A DNA stretch of 64,000 bases from Chitinivorax sp. PXF-14 (lineage in GTDB: Bacteria > Pseudomonadota > Gammaproteobacteria > Burkholderiales > SCOH01). The stretch is taken from the NCBI RefSeq assembly GCF_040812015.1, contig NZ_JBFNXJ010000013.1, forward strand, positions 62,001 through 126,000, written 5' to 3'. The notes under the pieces are model-generated. The model saw only the letters and a program-made list of their open reading frames with translations. It did no database searches and was not told where the DNA came from. Both the position numbers and the translations under genes were made by a program. Below, in pieces: positions 1 to 9,340 of the stretch (positions are counted from its first letter, which is position 1; each line of letters opens with the position of its first letter).

Positions 1-1202
1 TTTTGCTTCACCTTGCCAAGGTAATCCGACAGCGGACGCGCCATGAACTCCTTGTGTGCGACTGCCATGACCATGGCGTCCGCCTGGGGCAGTTGCTCCC
101 ACGCCGTCAACGACAGGCCATATTCGTGTTGAGCCTCGTCAGCCGGCGGCACCGGGTCGTGCACCACCACATCGACGCCGTAGGACTTCAGCTCGGCGAT
201 GATGTCGACCACCTTGGAGTTGCGCAAATCGGGGCAGTTTTCCTTGAAGGTCAAGCCAAATACGATGACCTTGGCACCCTTCACGCTGCTGCCGTTGCGG
301 ATCATGTGCTTGACGGTCTGCTCTGCAACAAACTTGCCCATGCCGTCGTTGATGCGGCGGCCAGCCAGAATGACCTGCGGGTGGTAGCCGATCTTGTCGG
401 CCTTGTAGGTCAGGTAGTAAGGATCGACGCCGATGCAGTGGCCTCCGACCAGGCCCGGACGGAACGGCAGAAAGTTCCATTTGGTGCCGGCCGCTTTCAG
501 TACTTCCACCGTATCGATGCCGATCTTGTCGAAAATCAGCGCCAATTCATTCATGAGTGCAATGTTCAGGTCGCGCTGGGTGTTCTCGATGACCTTTGCC
601 GCCTCGGCTACCTTGATGCTGGAAGCACGGTAGACACCGGCGGTGATGACAGCACCGTAAACCTCCGCAACCCGCTCCAGCGTTTCGGGGTTATCACCCG
701 ACACCACCTTCACAATACGCGTCAACGTGTGCTCTCTATCACCCGGGTTGATACGCTCAGGCGAATAGCCGACGAAGAAATCGGTGCCCCACTTCATGCC
801 GGACTGGCGTTCCAGCTCTGGCACGCACTCTTCTTCCGTCGCACCGGGGTAGACGGTCGACTCGTAGACGACCGTCACACCACGCTTCATGTGCTTGCCC
901 ACGCTGCGGCTTGCCGACAGCAAGGGGGAGAAGTCCGGCTGGTGGGCATCATCCACCGGCGTCGGTACGGCAACGATGATGAAGTCTGCCTCGCCCAACC
1001 GGCTGGCATCCGTTGTCGGCTCGAGGCCGGTCGATGCTTTCAGGTCTTCGGTGGTTACTTCACCGGTCGGATCGACAAACTGGCGATAGGCCTCGACCTT
1101 GGACTCGGACAAGTCAAAGCCAATGGTGCGGAATTTCTTGCCGAACTCGACCGCGAGCGGCAAGCCGACGTAACCCAAGCCCACAACTGCAATTACGCTC
1201 AT
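1..1202 (-). CDS. tviB: UDP-sugar C6 dehydrogenase, TviB/WbpA family (C-terminus beyond the left edge)
   Basis: The N-terminal 400 or so residues of an NAD-dependent nucleotide-sugar 6-dehydrogenase, which oxidises C6 of a UDP-HexNAc to the uronic acid in the cytoplasm. Visible are the N-terminal Rossmann motif [46 protein letters not shown], and the active-site cysteine in [12 protein letters not shown]. Overall wording matches TviB (UDP-GlcNAc or UDP-GalNAc dehydrogenase) better than UDP-glucose dehydrogenase. With wecB directly upstream, UDP-ManNAc (WecC activity) is an alternative substrate. The ATG has GAGGAAAC four bases before it. Last gene of the visible module; the ORF continues out of the window. 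Confidence 0.9.
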   Translation of the reverse strand, partial: MSVIAVVGLGYVGLPLAVEFGKKFRTIGFDLSESKVEAYRQFVDPTGEVTTEDLKASTGLEPTTDASRLGEADFIIVAVPTPVDDAHQPDFSPLLSASRSVGKHMKRGVTVVYESTVYPGATEEECVPELERQSGMKWGTDFFVGYSPERINPGDREHTLTRIVKVVSGDNPETLERVAEVYGAVITAGVYRASSIKVAEAAKVIENTQRDLNIALMNELALIFDKIGIDTVEVLKAAGTKWNFLPFRPGLVGGHCIGVDPYYLTYKADKIGYHPQVILAGRRINDGMGKFVAEQTVKHMIRNGSSVKGAKVIVFGLTFKENCPDLRNSKVVDIIAELKSYGVDVVVHDPVPPADEAQHEYGLSLTAWEQLPQADAMVMAVAHKEFMARPLSDYLGKVKQ

Positions 1203-1261
1203 TCTTGTTTCCTCGATGATTTCTCTATGATGATTGAATTCTGTGTCACGCCAATCCGGCT

Positions 1262-2374
1262 TCAGGCATTCAGCTGCTGCTGCAGCACGGCAACGATGCG
1301 CTCGGCCGCCTGCCCATCCCAGAACCGCGGCTGCCGGCCCTGTTTGCCAAGGCCGCTCAGCACCTGTTTCGCTTCGCGCACGATCGCATCGGGCGAGGTG
1401 CCGACCAGGGTATTGGTCCCTTCAGTCAGGGTGACCGGCCGTTCGGTATTTTCCCTGAGCGTGAGGCAGGGTATGCCGAGCCCGGTTGTCTCTTCCTGCA
1501 AGCCGCCGGAGTCCGTCAATACCAGCGAGGCATCGCGCCACAGATTCAGGAAGTCCATGTAGGACAGCGGTGGTGTGGTGATGATTCTTGGCCCGAGCTC
1601 GATGCCAAATCGCTCGATATTGCCTCGCGTACGCGGATGAACCGGGAAGATGATGGGGAGTTCCTCGGCGATCTCGCGCAAGGCGCCGACGAGTTTGGTC
1701 AGCGCCTCCTTGTCATCGACGTTGGACGGGCGATGCAGCGTGACGACCCCATAACGTGGGTGAGCCTGCTTGAGCGTGGTCGAGGCGAAGTCCGCCGTAC
1801 TCATTCGATCCAGCTGATCGCGTTGATGGAACAGATTGTCGATCATCACGTGGCCGACAAAGAACACCTTGTCGCGCGGCTGGCCTTCGCGCAGCAGATT
1901 GGCTTCGCCACTTTCCTCCGTCACGAAAAAATAGTCGGAAATGGCATCGGTCGCCAAGCGATTGATCTCTTCAGGCATGGTGCGGTCGCCGCTGCGCAGG
2001 CCGGCTTCAACGTGAGCGACAGGGACACCCAGTTTCTTGGCCACCAGGGAACACGCGATGGTCGAGTTCACATCGCCGACCACCAGGCACAGATCGGGGT
2101 GTCCATGTTCTACACACAGATTTTCATAGGCCACCATGATCTTGGCGGTCTGCTGGGCGTGACTGCCACCGCCGGCTTCCAGGTAGAAATCCGGCTTGGG
2201 AATGCCGAGCTCCTCGAAGAACACGTCACTCATCTCGCGATCGTAATGCTGGCCGGTATGGATGATCCGGTATGAGAATTGCTCCGGCCGCTTATCCAGT
2301 GCGCGCACGATGGGGGCAAGCTTCATGAAGTTGGGGCGGGCCCCGCCAACCAGATGCACAATCTTTTGGGTCAC
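1262..2374 (-). CDS. wecB: UDP-N-acetylglucosamine 2-epimerase (non-hydrolysing)
   Basis: Interconverts UDP-GlcNAc and UDP-ManNAc for surface polysaccharide synthesis. Family signatures are [12 protein letters not shown] at the N-terminus, [36 protein letters not shown] and TDSGGLQEE. About 370 residues is the usual length. I place the start at the GTG at 2374, because AGGA lies about nine bases before it. The in-frame TTG at 2383 would have the Shine-Dalgarno practically touching it. It lies 15 nt after the epimerase gene and about 60 nt before the dehydrogenase, so the three are probably co-transcribed. Confidence 0.93.
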   Translation of the reverse strand: MTQKIVHLVGGARPNFMKLAPIVRALDKRPEQFSYRIIHTGQHYDREMSDVFFEELGIPKPDFYLEAGGGSHAQQTAKIMVAYENLCVEHGHPDLCLVVGDVNSTIACSLVAKKLGVPVAHVEAGLRSGDRTMPEEINRLATDAISDYFFVTEESGEANLLREGQPRDKVFFVGHVMIDNLFHQRDQLDRMSTADFASTTLKQAHPRYGVVTLHRPSNVDDKEALTKLVGALREIAEELPIIFPVHPRTRGNIERFGIELGPRIITTPPLSYMDFLNLWRDASLVLTDSGGLQEETTGLGIPCLTLRENTERPVTLTEGTNTLVGTSPDAIVREAKQVLSGLGKQGRQPRFWDGQAAERIVAVLQQQLNA

Positions 2375-2389
2375 TTGAATCAATCCTAA

Positions 2390-3316
2390 CTATACAGACG
2401 TCGCCCCGCAGCTGCTTTCCCACAGCTGCGCCAAGCCTTCTTCCAGCTTGATCTGAGCGGTCACGCCCAATTCGCCGTTCATGCGGCCGACGAGGGTAGC
2501 CGAATCCCGGATATCCCCGTCCTTGGCTGGCAAATGCTCCACCACCGGGGTACACCCCGCGGCCAACCCCAAGGCATCGATCATCTGCAGCAGGGTGACA
2601 CTGGTACCGGTTGCAATATTGCACACCCCGATTACGTCTCCGCCCAGTGCTTGCACGTTCGCGCGGGCCACATCCTTGACGAAGACGAAGTCGCGCGTCT
2701 GCAGGCCATCACCGAAGATGCTCAGCGGTGATCGGGACTTGAGACGGTCGATAAACTTGCTGATCACGCCGGCATACGGGGAGCGGGGATCCTGCCTGGG
2801 ACCATAGACGTTGAAGTAACGCAGACCAAGGCTGCTGAGGCCATGAAGCTGGCGATACAGCGCAGCATACTGATCGTTGATGGACTTTTCGAGCCCATAT
2901 GGCGAGAGGGGTCGAATCGGCGCCTCCTCGTCCAGTGGCAGATGTGCCGGTGTGCCATAGACAGCAGCACTCGATGCGTAGACAAACCGAGCGACACCCG
3001 CCCGCCGGGCGGCCTCGAGCACGGTCAGGAAGCCGGAAATATTGCTGCGAGCGGAGGCCAACGGCTCATCGATGGACGCCTGTACCGAGACCTGAGCCGC
3101 CAGATGCAACACCGCCGAGACACCGACCATCGCCTGTTCGACACAAGCATGGTCAGCAATATCGCCACGAACAACCTCAAGCATCGGATGTGTCGGCAGG
3201 TTTTCCCGGCGACCAGTACTGAAATTGTCCAGCACCCGAACGCGGCGCCCTTGGGCAAGCAGGCAGTCGACAGTATGGGAGCCGATAAAACCGGCGCCAC
3301 CAGTAACGAGAATCAA
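2390..3316 (-). CDS. NAD-dependent epimerase/dehydratase (UDP-hexose 4-epimerase type)
   Basis: Extended short-chain dehydrogenase of about 308 residues acting on a nucleotide sugar. It has the NAD-binding GGAGFIGSH, the serine stretch SSAAVYG and the catalytic YGLEK (YxxxK), followed by LRYFNVYGPRQDP typical of UDP-glucose / UDP-GlcNAc 4-epimerases (GalE, WbpP, TviC). TTG at 3316 is the likeliest start: AAGGAGG sits four bases upstream and translation then begins directly with the Rossmann strand. An ATG twelve codons further upstream lacks a ribosome site. First gene of the three-gene sugar module. The exact substrate cannot be read from the sequence. Confidence 0.85.
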   Translation of the reverse strand: MILVTGGAGFIGSHTVDCLLAQGRRVRVLDNFSTGRRENLPTHPMLEVVRGDIADHACVEQAMVGVSAVLHLAAQVSVQASIDEPLASARSNISGFLTVLEAARRAGVARFVYASSAAVYGTPAHLPLDEEAPIRPLSPYGLEKSINDQYAALYRQLHGLSSLGLRYFNVYGPRQDPRSPYAGVISKFIDRLKSRSPLSIFGDGLQTRDFVFVKDVARANVQALGGDVIGVCNIATGTSVTLLQMIDALGLAAGCTPVVEHLPAKDGDIRDSATLVGRMNGELGVTAQIKLEEGLAQLWESSCGATSV

Positions 3317-3540
3317 ACAGCCTCCTTCAACAATCCCTCGTATACAGCACATCAGCCCAGTCCAGAACGGGCTTCAGTTATACGAAAAAACAAATATAAA
3401 TACCGGGCTCTATCAAGGCCGCATTGCGCGCCCCTTGGCTAGCAGACGAGCCCAGACCAGATCATAACAACGGCATGATACCGAAAGCAATTTCAATTCA
3501 ATTTGAATAAATTAGAGCATTCGGATATGAGATGTCGGGC
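3317..3540. other. Intergenic gap between fliJ and the sugar module
   Basis: 224 bp between two genes on the same (minus) strand. It is visibly more AT-rich than its surroundings around 3380-3410 and 3480-3525, so a promoter for the sugar genes is plausible. I could not find a convincing -35/-10 pair or a clear hairpin terminator for the flagellar unit. Confidence 0.4.
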
Positions 3541-3996
3541 TTATCCGCCCTCAGCGTCGCCCCTGCTGCTGGCGCTTCGCCCCGCAAACTCGTCAAGCGC
3601 CTTCTGCTCGGCCTTGGCTTCGCGTTTCGCCTGATGCACATGGTGGCGGTCGGCCAGTGTCTTGTATGCATTGACCTGCTTTTCGACATCCATCCAGGCA
3701 GCCTTGGCAGCCTCGAACTGGCTGCGGGCACGCTCGACGTCGCCATGCTGGTGCTGGATGGCGAGATCGAGCTTCAGGATGAACTGCTGTTGATCCCGCC
3801 ATTGTTGCACACCGATGCCACGCTGCTCGTGCTGCAACAGCCGTTCGCGGTATTCCGCCCGGAATGCCTCCAGCTGCTGCAGCTTGAGTTCGGTTTGCTG
3901 CCATTCGGCCCGACACGCGGACATGGCCTGAGAAGCCTTCTCGCTGCGCTCTTGGCTCAACTCGAGAAGCTGCTGGAACTGAAATGCGCGTGCCAT
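3541..3996 (-). CDS. fliJ: Flagellar export chaperone FliJ
   Basis: Small cytoplasmic coiled-coil protein of the flagellar type III export apparatus. It works with the FliI ATPase ring and escorts export chaperones. At 151 residues it has the family length and is almost entirely charged or glutamine-rich helix (repeats of EQ, QQ and RE) with no hydrophobic segment. Recognition rests mainly on position, directly behind fliI, and on the FliJ-like start FQFQQLLELSQERSEKA. Last gene of the fliE-J series; 41 nt separate it from fliI. Confidence 0.88.
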   Translation of the reverse strand: MARAFQFQQLLELSQERSEKASQAMSACRAEWQQTELKLQQLEAFRAEYRERLLQHEQRGIGVQQWRDQQQFILKLDLAIQHQHGDVERARSQFEAAKAAWMDVEKQVNAYKTLADRHHVHQAKREAKAEQKALDEFAGRSASSRGDAEGG

Positions 3997-4037
3997 GATG
4001 GGAGAGGACGAATGATGGATTCAGAGATATCTGAATA

Positions 4038-5453
4038 CTAGATCATCTCGCCGACAAGCTCTGTCAGCAGCCGACGGCTATTGGCATAGTCCTCGCGCTC
4101 GTGCAGCAGCTGAACCAGGAAGGACTCCATGCTGGGATGCAGGCTGATTGCGCGATCGAGTACGGGATCAGCACCTTTGACATAGGCCCCGACGCTGATC
4201 AGGTCGCGATTGCGCTGATAGCGGGAGTACATGTATTTGAAACGACGCACGGCCTCGACCTCCACCGGCGCCAGGATATCCGTCATGACACGGCTGATCG
4301 ATGCCTCGATGTCGATCGCCGGATAATGCCCCTGCTCCGCCAGACTGCGGGACAGCACAAAGTGCCCATCCAGAATGGCTCTGGCACTATCGGCAATTGG
4401 GTCCTGCTGATCGTCGCCCTCGGTCAGCACCGTGTAGAAGGCCGTGATCGAGCCGCTGCCTTCCCGTCCGTTGCCAGCCCGTTCGACGAGCTGCGGCAGT
4501 TTGGCAAAAACCGATGGCGGATAACCCTTGGTCGCCGGGGGCTCGCCCACGGCCAGTGCGATTTCGCGCTGGGCCATCGCGTAGCGAGTCAACGAATCCA
4601 TGATCAGGAGAACGTTGTGCCCCTTATTGCGAAAATATTCCGCAATCGACGTCGCATACGAAGCGCCATGCAGGCGCAGCAGCGGAGGAGCATCGGCCGG
4701 CGCTGCAACGACGATCGAGCGCTTCAGCCCCTCTTCCCCGAGGATGTTCTCGATGAAATCCTTGACCTCGCGGCCACGCTCGCCGATCAGCCCGACGACA
4801 ACGATATCGGCCGTGGTGTAGCGCGCCATCATACCCAGCAGCACGCTCTTGCCAACGCCAGAACCCGCAAACAGACCGAGACGCTGGCCACGCCCCACCG
4901 TCAGCAGCGCATTGATGGCCCGCACGCCGACATCCAGCGCCTCGCGCACCGGCGCCCGATCCATCGGATTGAACGGGCGGGAGGTCAGCGGCACATACTG
5001 CTCCGCCACAATCGGCCCCAGCTTGTCCAGCGGACGCCCTACCCCGTCAACCACGCGACCGAGCATGCTTTCGCCTACTGCAACCTGCCGACCCTTGTCT
5101 TCGATGCGCCGCGCCGGGCGATAGGCTTCACCATAGTGCGGCACCCGCTGCCCCAACGATTCGAGCGGCACGACGGCTGCCCCAGGCTCCAGGCCATAAG
5201 TATCGGAAACCGGCATGAGGAACAGTTTTTCGCCCGAGAAACCCACCACCTCAGCTTCAACCGAATAATGGTTGGGCATGACGATCAGGCAGCTGCTGCC
5301 TACCGACAATTTCAGGCCAACAGCCTCGAGCACCAGGCCGGCTGCGCGTGTCAGCTTACCGGTTACCTGCCATGGGCGAGCGTCCTGCACAGCCTCCTGG
5401 CAATGACTGGCAAATTCGGACCATCGGCCTGCTGCACTCATGGCCGCACTCAA
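4038..5453 (-). CDS. fliI: Flagellum-specific ATP synthase FliI
   Basis: ATPase that energises unfolding and export of flagellar subunits at the cytoplasmic face of the basal body. 471 residues resembling F1-beta and SctN. Walker A is GSGVGKS within [20 protein letters not shown], Walker B is LLIMDSLTR, and [10 protein letters not shown] and [21 protein letters not shown] are characteristic. The N-terminal 95 residues form the export-specific beta domain. Its ATG overlaps the fliH stop by four bases, implying translational coupling. Confidence 0.97.
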   Translation of the reverse strand: MSAAMSAAGRWSEFASHCQEAVQDARPWQVTGKLTRAAGLVLEAVGLKLSVGSSCLIVMPNHYSVEAEVVGFSGEKLFLMPVSDTYGLEPGAAVVPLESLGQRVPHYGEAYRPARRIEDKGRQVAVGESMLGRVVDGVGRPLDKLGPIVAEQYVPLTSRPFNPMDRAPVREALDVGVRAINALLTVGRGQRLGLFAGSGVGKSVLLGMMARYTTADIVVVGLIGERGREVKDFIENILGEEGLKRSIVVAAPADAPPLLRLHGASYATSIAEYFRNKGHNVLLIMDSLTRYAMAQREIALAVGEPPATKGYPPSVFAKLPQLVERAGNGREGSGSITAFYTVLTEGDDQQDPIADSARAILDGHFVLSRSLAEQGHYPAIDIEASISRVMTDILAPVEVEAVRRFKYMYSRYQRNRDLISVGAYVKGADPVLDRAISLHPSMESFLVQLLHEREDYANSRRLLTELVGEMI

Positions 5454-6190
5454 TCGATCCAGTCGCCGTTGCTGCCTAGCGCCGCAACCACGCGCTTCCA
5501 GCGCGTCGCCAGGCTGGCATCGACTTCACTCGATTGGGTCTCGATACGGCAGCCTCCCTGCTCGACGGCATCATCGGGGCGCAAGCGCCATCCCTGCTGG
5601 ATTTCATGGCCGAGTAGGCCTTCGACGGCCGCCAGATCAGCTGGATTCAAGAAGACCTGGGGAGGATTGGCGAGATTGGGCAGGCTGGCTACAGCCTCCT
5701 GGATCACCGGCAACATGCGTTCGGGCTTGGCCCTGACAGAAACGCGAACCACCTGGCGAGCCACTTCCAGCGCAAGCTGCAGCAAGTCGTCCGAGACGCC
5801 GTGTTCAAACGATGTCCGCGCCTCATCCAACGCACCAATCGCCTGGGCCAGCCGTTCCACCTCTTGCTTGCCCGTCAAGCGGCCTTCATTGAGGCCCTGC
5901 TCGAATCCCTGTTCGAACCCTGCTTTCTGGCCCTCGCCAAAGGCCTCTTGATAAGCCTGCTGATGGATCGCCTCGATCTCTTCGGCGGTGGGATAGGGCA
6001 AGCTGGCGGCTTCAGCCACCTCCTCCGGGGCAGGCGCGGACACCTCATCTACGACTGCCGGCACAGGCGGCGCGGGCTCTGCGGCAGCCGGGGCCGTATC
6101 CGCTTTCAGGCGCGCCTCTTCGTCGAAGGCTGCCAGCTCCCAGCGCTGGTACGCTGTGAGCTGCTCTTTGGGAATGATGTTATTCGACAA
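5450..6190 (-). CDS. fliH: Flagellar assembly protein FliH (FliI regulator)
   Basis: Cytoplasmic stator-like protein that binds and restrains FliI and docks it to the C-ring. 246 residues: an Ala/Pro/Glu-rich N-terminal stretch (residues about 30-70), then a helix with GxxxG-type repeats ([22 protein letters not shown], about 85-110) that is diagnostic of FliH. The C-terminal globular part resembles the F1 delta subunit. It overlaps fliG by 11 nt upstream and fliI by 4 nt downstream. Confidence 0.95.
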   Translation of the reverse strand: MSNNIIPKEQLTAYQRWELAAFDEEARLKADTAPAAAEPAPPVPAVVDEVSAPAPEEVAEAASLPYPTAEEIEAIHQQAYQEAFGEGQKAGFEQGFEQGLNEGRLTGKQEVERLAQAIGALDEARTSFEHGVSDDLLQLALEVARQVVRVSVRAKPERMLPVIQEAVASLPNLANPPQVFLNPADLAAVEGLLGHEIQQGWRLRPDDAVEQGGCRIETQSSEVDASLATRWKRVVAALGSNGDWID

Positions 6191-7178
6191 GGCCTTCGTC
6201 TCCGCCCGAGGCGATCACGATCTGCCCCTCGTCGGCCAGTCGACGCACGATCTTGAGTATCTCGCGCTGCTCCGCTTCGACTTCGGACAAGCGTACCGGC
6301 CCCTTGGCTTCGAGGTCGTCGCGCAGCATTTCTGCCGCCCGCTGCGACATGTTGCGGAAGATCTTGTCGCGCAGCTCCTGCGTCGTTCCCTTCATCGCAA
6401 GGATCAAGGACTCGGACTGCACCTCGCGCAATAGCAGCTGGATCGACCTGTCGTCGAGGCTCAGCAGGTTGTCGAAGACGAACATCTTGTCCTGGATCTT
6501 CTGCGCCAACTCCGGGTCGTATTCACGAATCGACGCCAGCGCGGAAGTTTCGACCTGCCCCCCCATGAGGTTGAGGATTTCGGCCGTAATCTGAACACCA
6601 CCCATGGCGGTCTTCTTGATCTTGTCGGTGCCCGACAGCAGCTGCGTCAACACCTCGTTCAGCTCGCGCAAGGCCTGGGGTTGCACACCTTCGAGCGTCG
6701 CAATACGCAGCAGCACATCGTTGCGCAGGCGTTCGACGAAGTGAGACAGCACTTCGGATACCTGATCCTGTTCCAGGTGCACGAGAATCGTCGCAATGAT
6801 CTGCGGGTGCTCGTTCTTGATCAGCTCGGCCACGGCGGCCGAGTCCATCCATTTCAGGCCTTCGATGCCCGTGTTGGCCTCATTGCCTTGCAGAATGCGG
6901 TCGAGCAGATTATTGGCGCGATCCACACCCAGCGCCTTGGTCAATACCGAGCGCAGGTATTCGTCCGCAGCCCCCAGGCTGGCACGGTTCTCCACTTCGG
7001 TACGAAAATCGGCGAGCACCCCTTCGATCTCGTCGCGATTGACGTTCTCGATCCCAGCCATGGAGGTGCCGAGTTTCTGTACATCTTTTGGGCCGAGATA
7101 TTTGAACACCTCGACCGCAGCCTCTTCACCGAGGCTCAGCAACAGAATCGCACTCTTGCGCAGACCAGTATCACTCAT
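6180..7178 (-). CDS. fliG: Flagellar motor switch protein FliG
   Basis: C-ring component that couples stator torque to rotation and interacts with FliF and FliM. 332 residues, the usual length. It starts with RKSAILLLSLGEEAAVEVFKYL and contains the EHPQIIATILVHLE armadillo motif (around residue 125). The charged torque helix is in the C-terminal third, around LLLREVQSESLILAMKG and MSQRAAEMLRDDLEAKGPVR. Its start overlaps the fliF stop by eight bases. Confidence 0.97.
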   Translation of the reverse strand: MSDTGLRKSAILLLSLGEEAAVEVFKYLGPKDVQKLGTSMAGIENVNRDEIEGVLADFRTEVENRASLGAADEYLRSVLTKALGVDRANNLLDRILQGNEANTGIEGLKWMDSAAVAELIKNEHPQIIATILVHLEQDQVSEVLSHFVERLRNDVLLRIATLEGVQPQALRELNEVLTQLLSGTDKIKKTAMGGVQITAEILNLMGGQVETSALASIREYDPELAQKIQDKMFVFDNLLSLDDRSIQLLLREVQSESLILAMKGTTQELRDKIFRNMSQRAAEMLRDDLEAKGPVRLSEVEAEQREILKIVRRLADEGQIVIASGGDEGLVE

Positions 7179-8841
7179 CTTCCGCCATCACCCAACTGCG
7201 TACGACACTCGCCACCATACGCGGGTCATTCTTCGCCAAATCCTTGGCCATTTGCAGATTATCGGCATAGGTCGCCAGGCGTACCGCCTGCTCGGACTCT
7301 TCCACCGCCATCTGAGCCTCGACCGCTTTCGCGGCGGCCTCCTCCTCGGTCAACGGGCCACCGCCGGGCTCGCCCTTCTCCGTTTCGGGCGAGCGGGTCA
7401 TGTAGCTGACCGCCGGGCGAATGACACCAAAGATCAGGTACAACACCACCAGCGCGATCAGCGCATTCTTGAATATCTGTTGCCAGTTTGCCGCGGCTTC
7501 TTCCGTCAGACGGTCGACGAAGCCGGCTGGTTCCTTGTTGGCGTCAGAGAACGGCGCATTGACTACATTGAGGGTGTCTCCGCGTGGCTGGTTATAACCC
7601 ATCGCCTCGCGCACGAGATTGTTGATCTGCGTGACCTCGTTGGGTGCCAGCGCCTTGTATACCGTCTTGCCGTCCTTCCCCTGGCTCGGTTTGTAGTTCA
7701 CCACCACGGCCGCAGACAGGCGCCGGATCGAGCCGAGCGACTGCTTGACATGCTGCACCGTCTTGTCGACCTCGTAGTTGATGGTCGACTCGCGGTGTGA
7801 CGAGCCCTGGTTGGCGGCATTCTGCCCAGCCGTCGTGGCCTGCCCCGGTGTCTGCGTGATCGGTGCAGTCGCGTTGCCGGGCGGCTGGTTCGAAAATGCG
7901 CCAGGCACGCCGGCGGCGTTCTGCGCGCCGCCGTTCAAGGTCTCCACCGTCTGCTGGCTACGGATCGCAGCCTTGTCTGGCGGGGTATTGGGGCGGAACG
8001 TCTCGGATGTCTGCTCGGTTTCGGCAAAGTCGAGGTCCGCCGTTACCTCGGCCTTGACGTTGCCCTTGCCCACGATGGGTTCGAGGATGGCCTCGATACG
8101 CTTGACGTAACCCTGCTCCACTTGGCGCACATAGTTGAGCTGACGCGGGTCCATCCCGGTCGAGTTGATGCCGTCCAGGTTCTTGCTGAGCAGATCCCCG
8201 TTCTGGTCGACGACGGTCACGTTCTTGACCGGCATGTCAGGCACGCTGCTCGACACCAGGTGTACGATGGCCGCTACCTGCGAGCCGTCCAGCACGCGAC
8301 CGGGGTGCAGGCTGACGATAACCGAGGCCGAGGGCTTCTGCTGTTCGCGCAGGAACACGGTCTGCCGCGGGATGGCCAGATGCACGCGAGCAGACTGAAC
8401 CGAGGCGAGGGTTTCGATCGAGCGGGCCAGCTCCCCTTCGACGGAGCGCTGGTAATTGATCTGCTCGGCGAACTGGCTGACACCGAGCTTCTGGTTATCC
8501 ATCAGCTCGAAGCCGACCGTGCCGCCCTTGGGCAAACCTTGCGCCGCAAGCTTCAGGCGTGCATCGTAGACCTGCTCGGCAGGCACACTGATCGTCCCCC
8601 CGGCCTCGATCTTGTAAGGCACGTTCATCTGCTGCAATGCCTGTGTGATGGACCCGCCATCGCGGTCAGACAGGTTGCTGAACAGCACCTTGTAAGAGGT
8701 CGTCTGCGTCCACATCACGGCAGCCACGATCAGCGCCACGGCAGTGGCGGCGCCGATCATGACCGCAATTTTCTGATTGTTGGGGAGGCTGCTAAAGCGT
8801 TGCCGGATGGCTTCGAGTATTTGCCGCAGGGCTTCTGGCAT
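7171..8841 (-). CDS. fliF: Flagellar MS-ring protein FliF
   Basis: Forms the membrane/supramembrane ring on which the flagellum is built. 556 residues with an N-terminal membrane segment (about 23-44, IAVMIGAATAVALIVAAVMW) and ring-building modules with FSNLSDRDGGSITQAL and DARLKLAAQGLPKGG. A low-complexity Gln/Asn/Ala/Pro stretch lies around 300-345. The second membrane segment is near 437-460, followed by the cytoplasmic FliG-binding tail. It starts 32 nt after fliE. Confidence 0.97.
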   Translation of the reverse strand: MPEALRQILEAIRQRFSSLPNNQKIAVMIGAATAVALIVAAVMWTQTTSYKVLFSNLSDRDGGSITQALQQMNVPYKIEAGGTISVPAEQVYDARLKLAAQGLPKGGTVGFELMDNQKLGVSQFAEQINYQRSVEGELARSIETLASVQSARVHLAIPRQTVFLREQQKPSASVIVSLHPGRVLDGSQVAAIVHLVSSSVPDMPVKNVTVVDQNGDLLSKNLDGINSTGMDPRQLNYVRQVEQGYVKRIEAILEPIVGKGNVKAEVTADLDFAETEQTSETFRPNTPPDKAAIRSQQTVETLNGGAQNAAGVPGAFSNQPPGNATAPITQTPGQATTAGQNAANQGSSHRESTINYEVDKTVQHVKQSLGSIRRLSAAVVVNYKPSQGKDGKTVYKALAPNEVTQINNLVREAMGYNQPRGDTLNVVNAPFSDANKEPAGFVDRLTEEAAANWQQIFKNALIALVVLYLIFGVIRPAVSYMTRSPETEKGEPGGGPLTEEEAAAKAVEAQMAVEESEQAVRLATYADNLQMAKDLAKNDPRMVASVVRSWVMAEDE

Positions 8842-8873
8842 GGATGAACCCGGTGGTCAGGTTTTGATAATTA

Positions 8874-9200
8874 TTATACTTGGATGTTCATGATTTCCTG
8901 GTACGCGCTGACCAGTTTATTCCGAACCTGAACCATGGTTTCAAAAGAAAGGCTGGCTTTCTGCAGCGACACCATCACGTCTTGCAGGTTGGTGTCGGGA
9001 TTGCCGAGCTCGAACTGTTGTTGCAGCTCGCGGGACTGCATCTGGGCCTGGTTGACCTGATCCAGGCTCGAGCGCAACAGTGCCGCGAAATCCGGCTGCT
9101 GAGCAGCGCCCACCTCAACGGCAGGCACAGTCGCACCGGACGCCTTGGCGGTCATGACTCTCAAGTCACCCAGCATTTGATCGATACCGTTGACGCCCAT
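8874..9200 (-). CDS. fliE: Flagellar hook-basal body protein FliE
   Basis: Periplasmic MS-ring/rod junction protein. I choose the ATG at 9200 (108 residues) because GAGGAAGG stands just before it; a start ten codons upstream has none. The C-terminal half carries the conserved FliE core NPDTNLQDVMVSLQKASLSFETMVQVRNKLVSAYQEIMNIQV (recognised as a whole), with the common ending YQEIMNIQV. First gene of fliEFGHIJ and separated from fleR by 140 bp that hold a promoter candidate. Confidence 0.95.
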   Translation of the reverse strand: MGVNGIDQMLGDLRVMTAKASGATVPAVEVGAAQQPDFAALLRSSLDQVNQAQMQSRELQQQFELGNPDTNLQDVMVSLQKASLSFETMVQVRNKLVSAYQEIMNIQV

Positions 9201-9219
9201 ATCCCTTCCTCTTTCGGCG

Positions 9220-9250
9220 ATTATAGCCAAAACCTATGGAAAATACTCAA
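9220..9250 (-). promoter_or_regulatory. Candidate sigma-70 promoter for fliEFGHIJ
   Basis: On the minus strand TATAAT (9225-9220) is a perfect -10. TTGAGT (9250-9245) is a -35 match with a long 19-base spacer. Initiation would fall about 10-15 bases before the fliE Shine-Dalgarno. I also looked for a sigma-54 GG-N10-GC element in the fleR-fliE gap and found none that fits. Confidence 0.4.
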
Positions 9251-9340
9251 TCAAGGTATACAAAATGGCGAGGGTGCAAGCGCCCGGCATGTGATGATGA
9301 AGCGTTTATCGCCTGCCCGATTGCGTGCACACCGTCACGA

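Noticed and set aside
3-1562. 519-codon plus-strand open frame
   Set aside because: It lies antisense to the TviB-type dehydrogenase and the end of wecB, which show clear family motifs. The plus-strand translation resembles nothing and is a product of GC-rich codon use.
4101-5951. 616-codon plus-strand open frame
   Set aside because: Antisense to fliI and fliH; low-complexity His/Arg-rich translation without recognisable domains.
9262-9295. TTGCA-containing stretch before fliE as a sigma-54 promoter
   Set aside because: GG is not at the required 10-base distance from GC.
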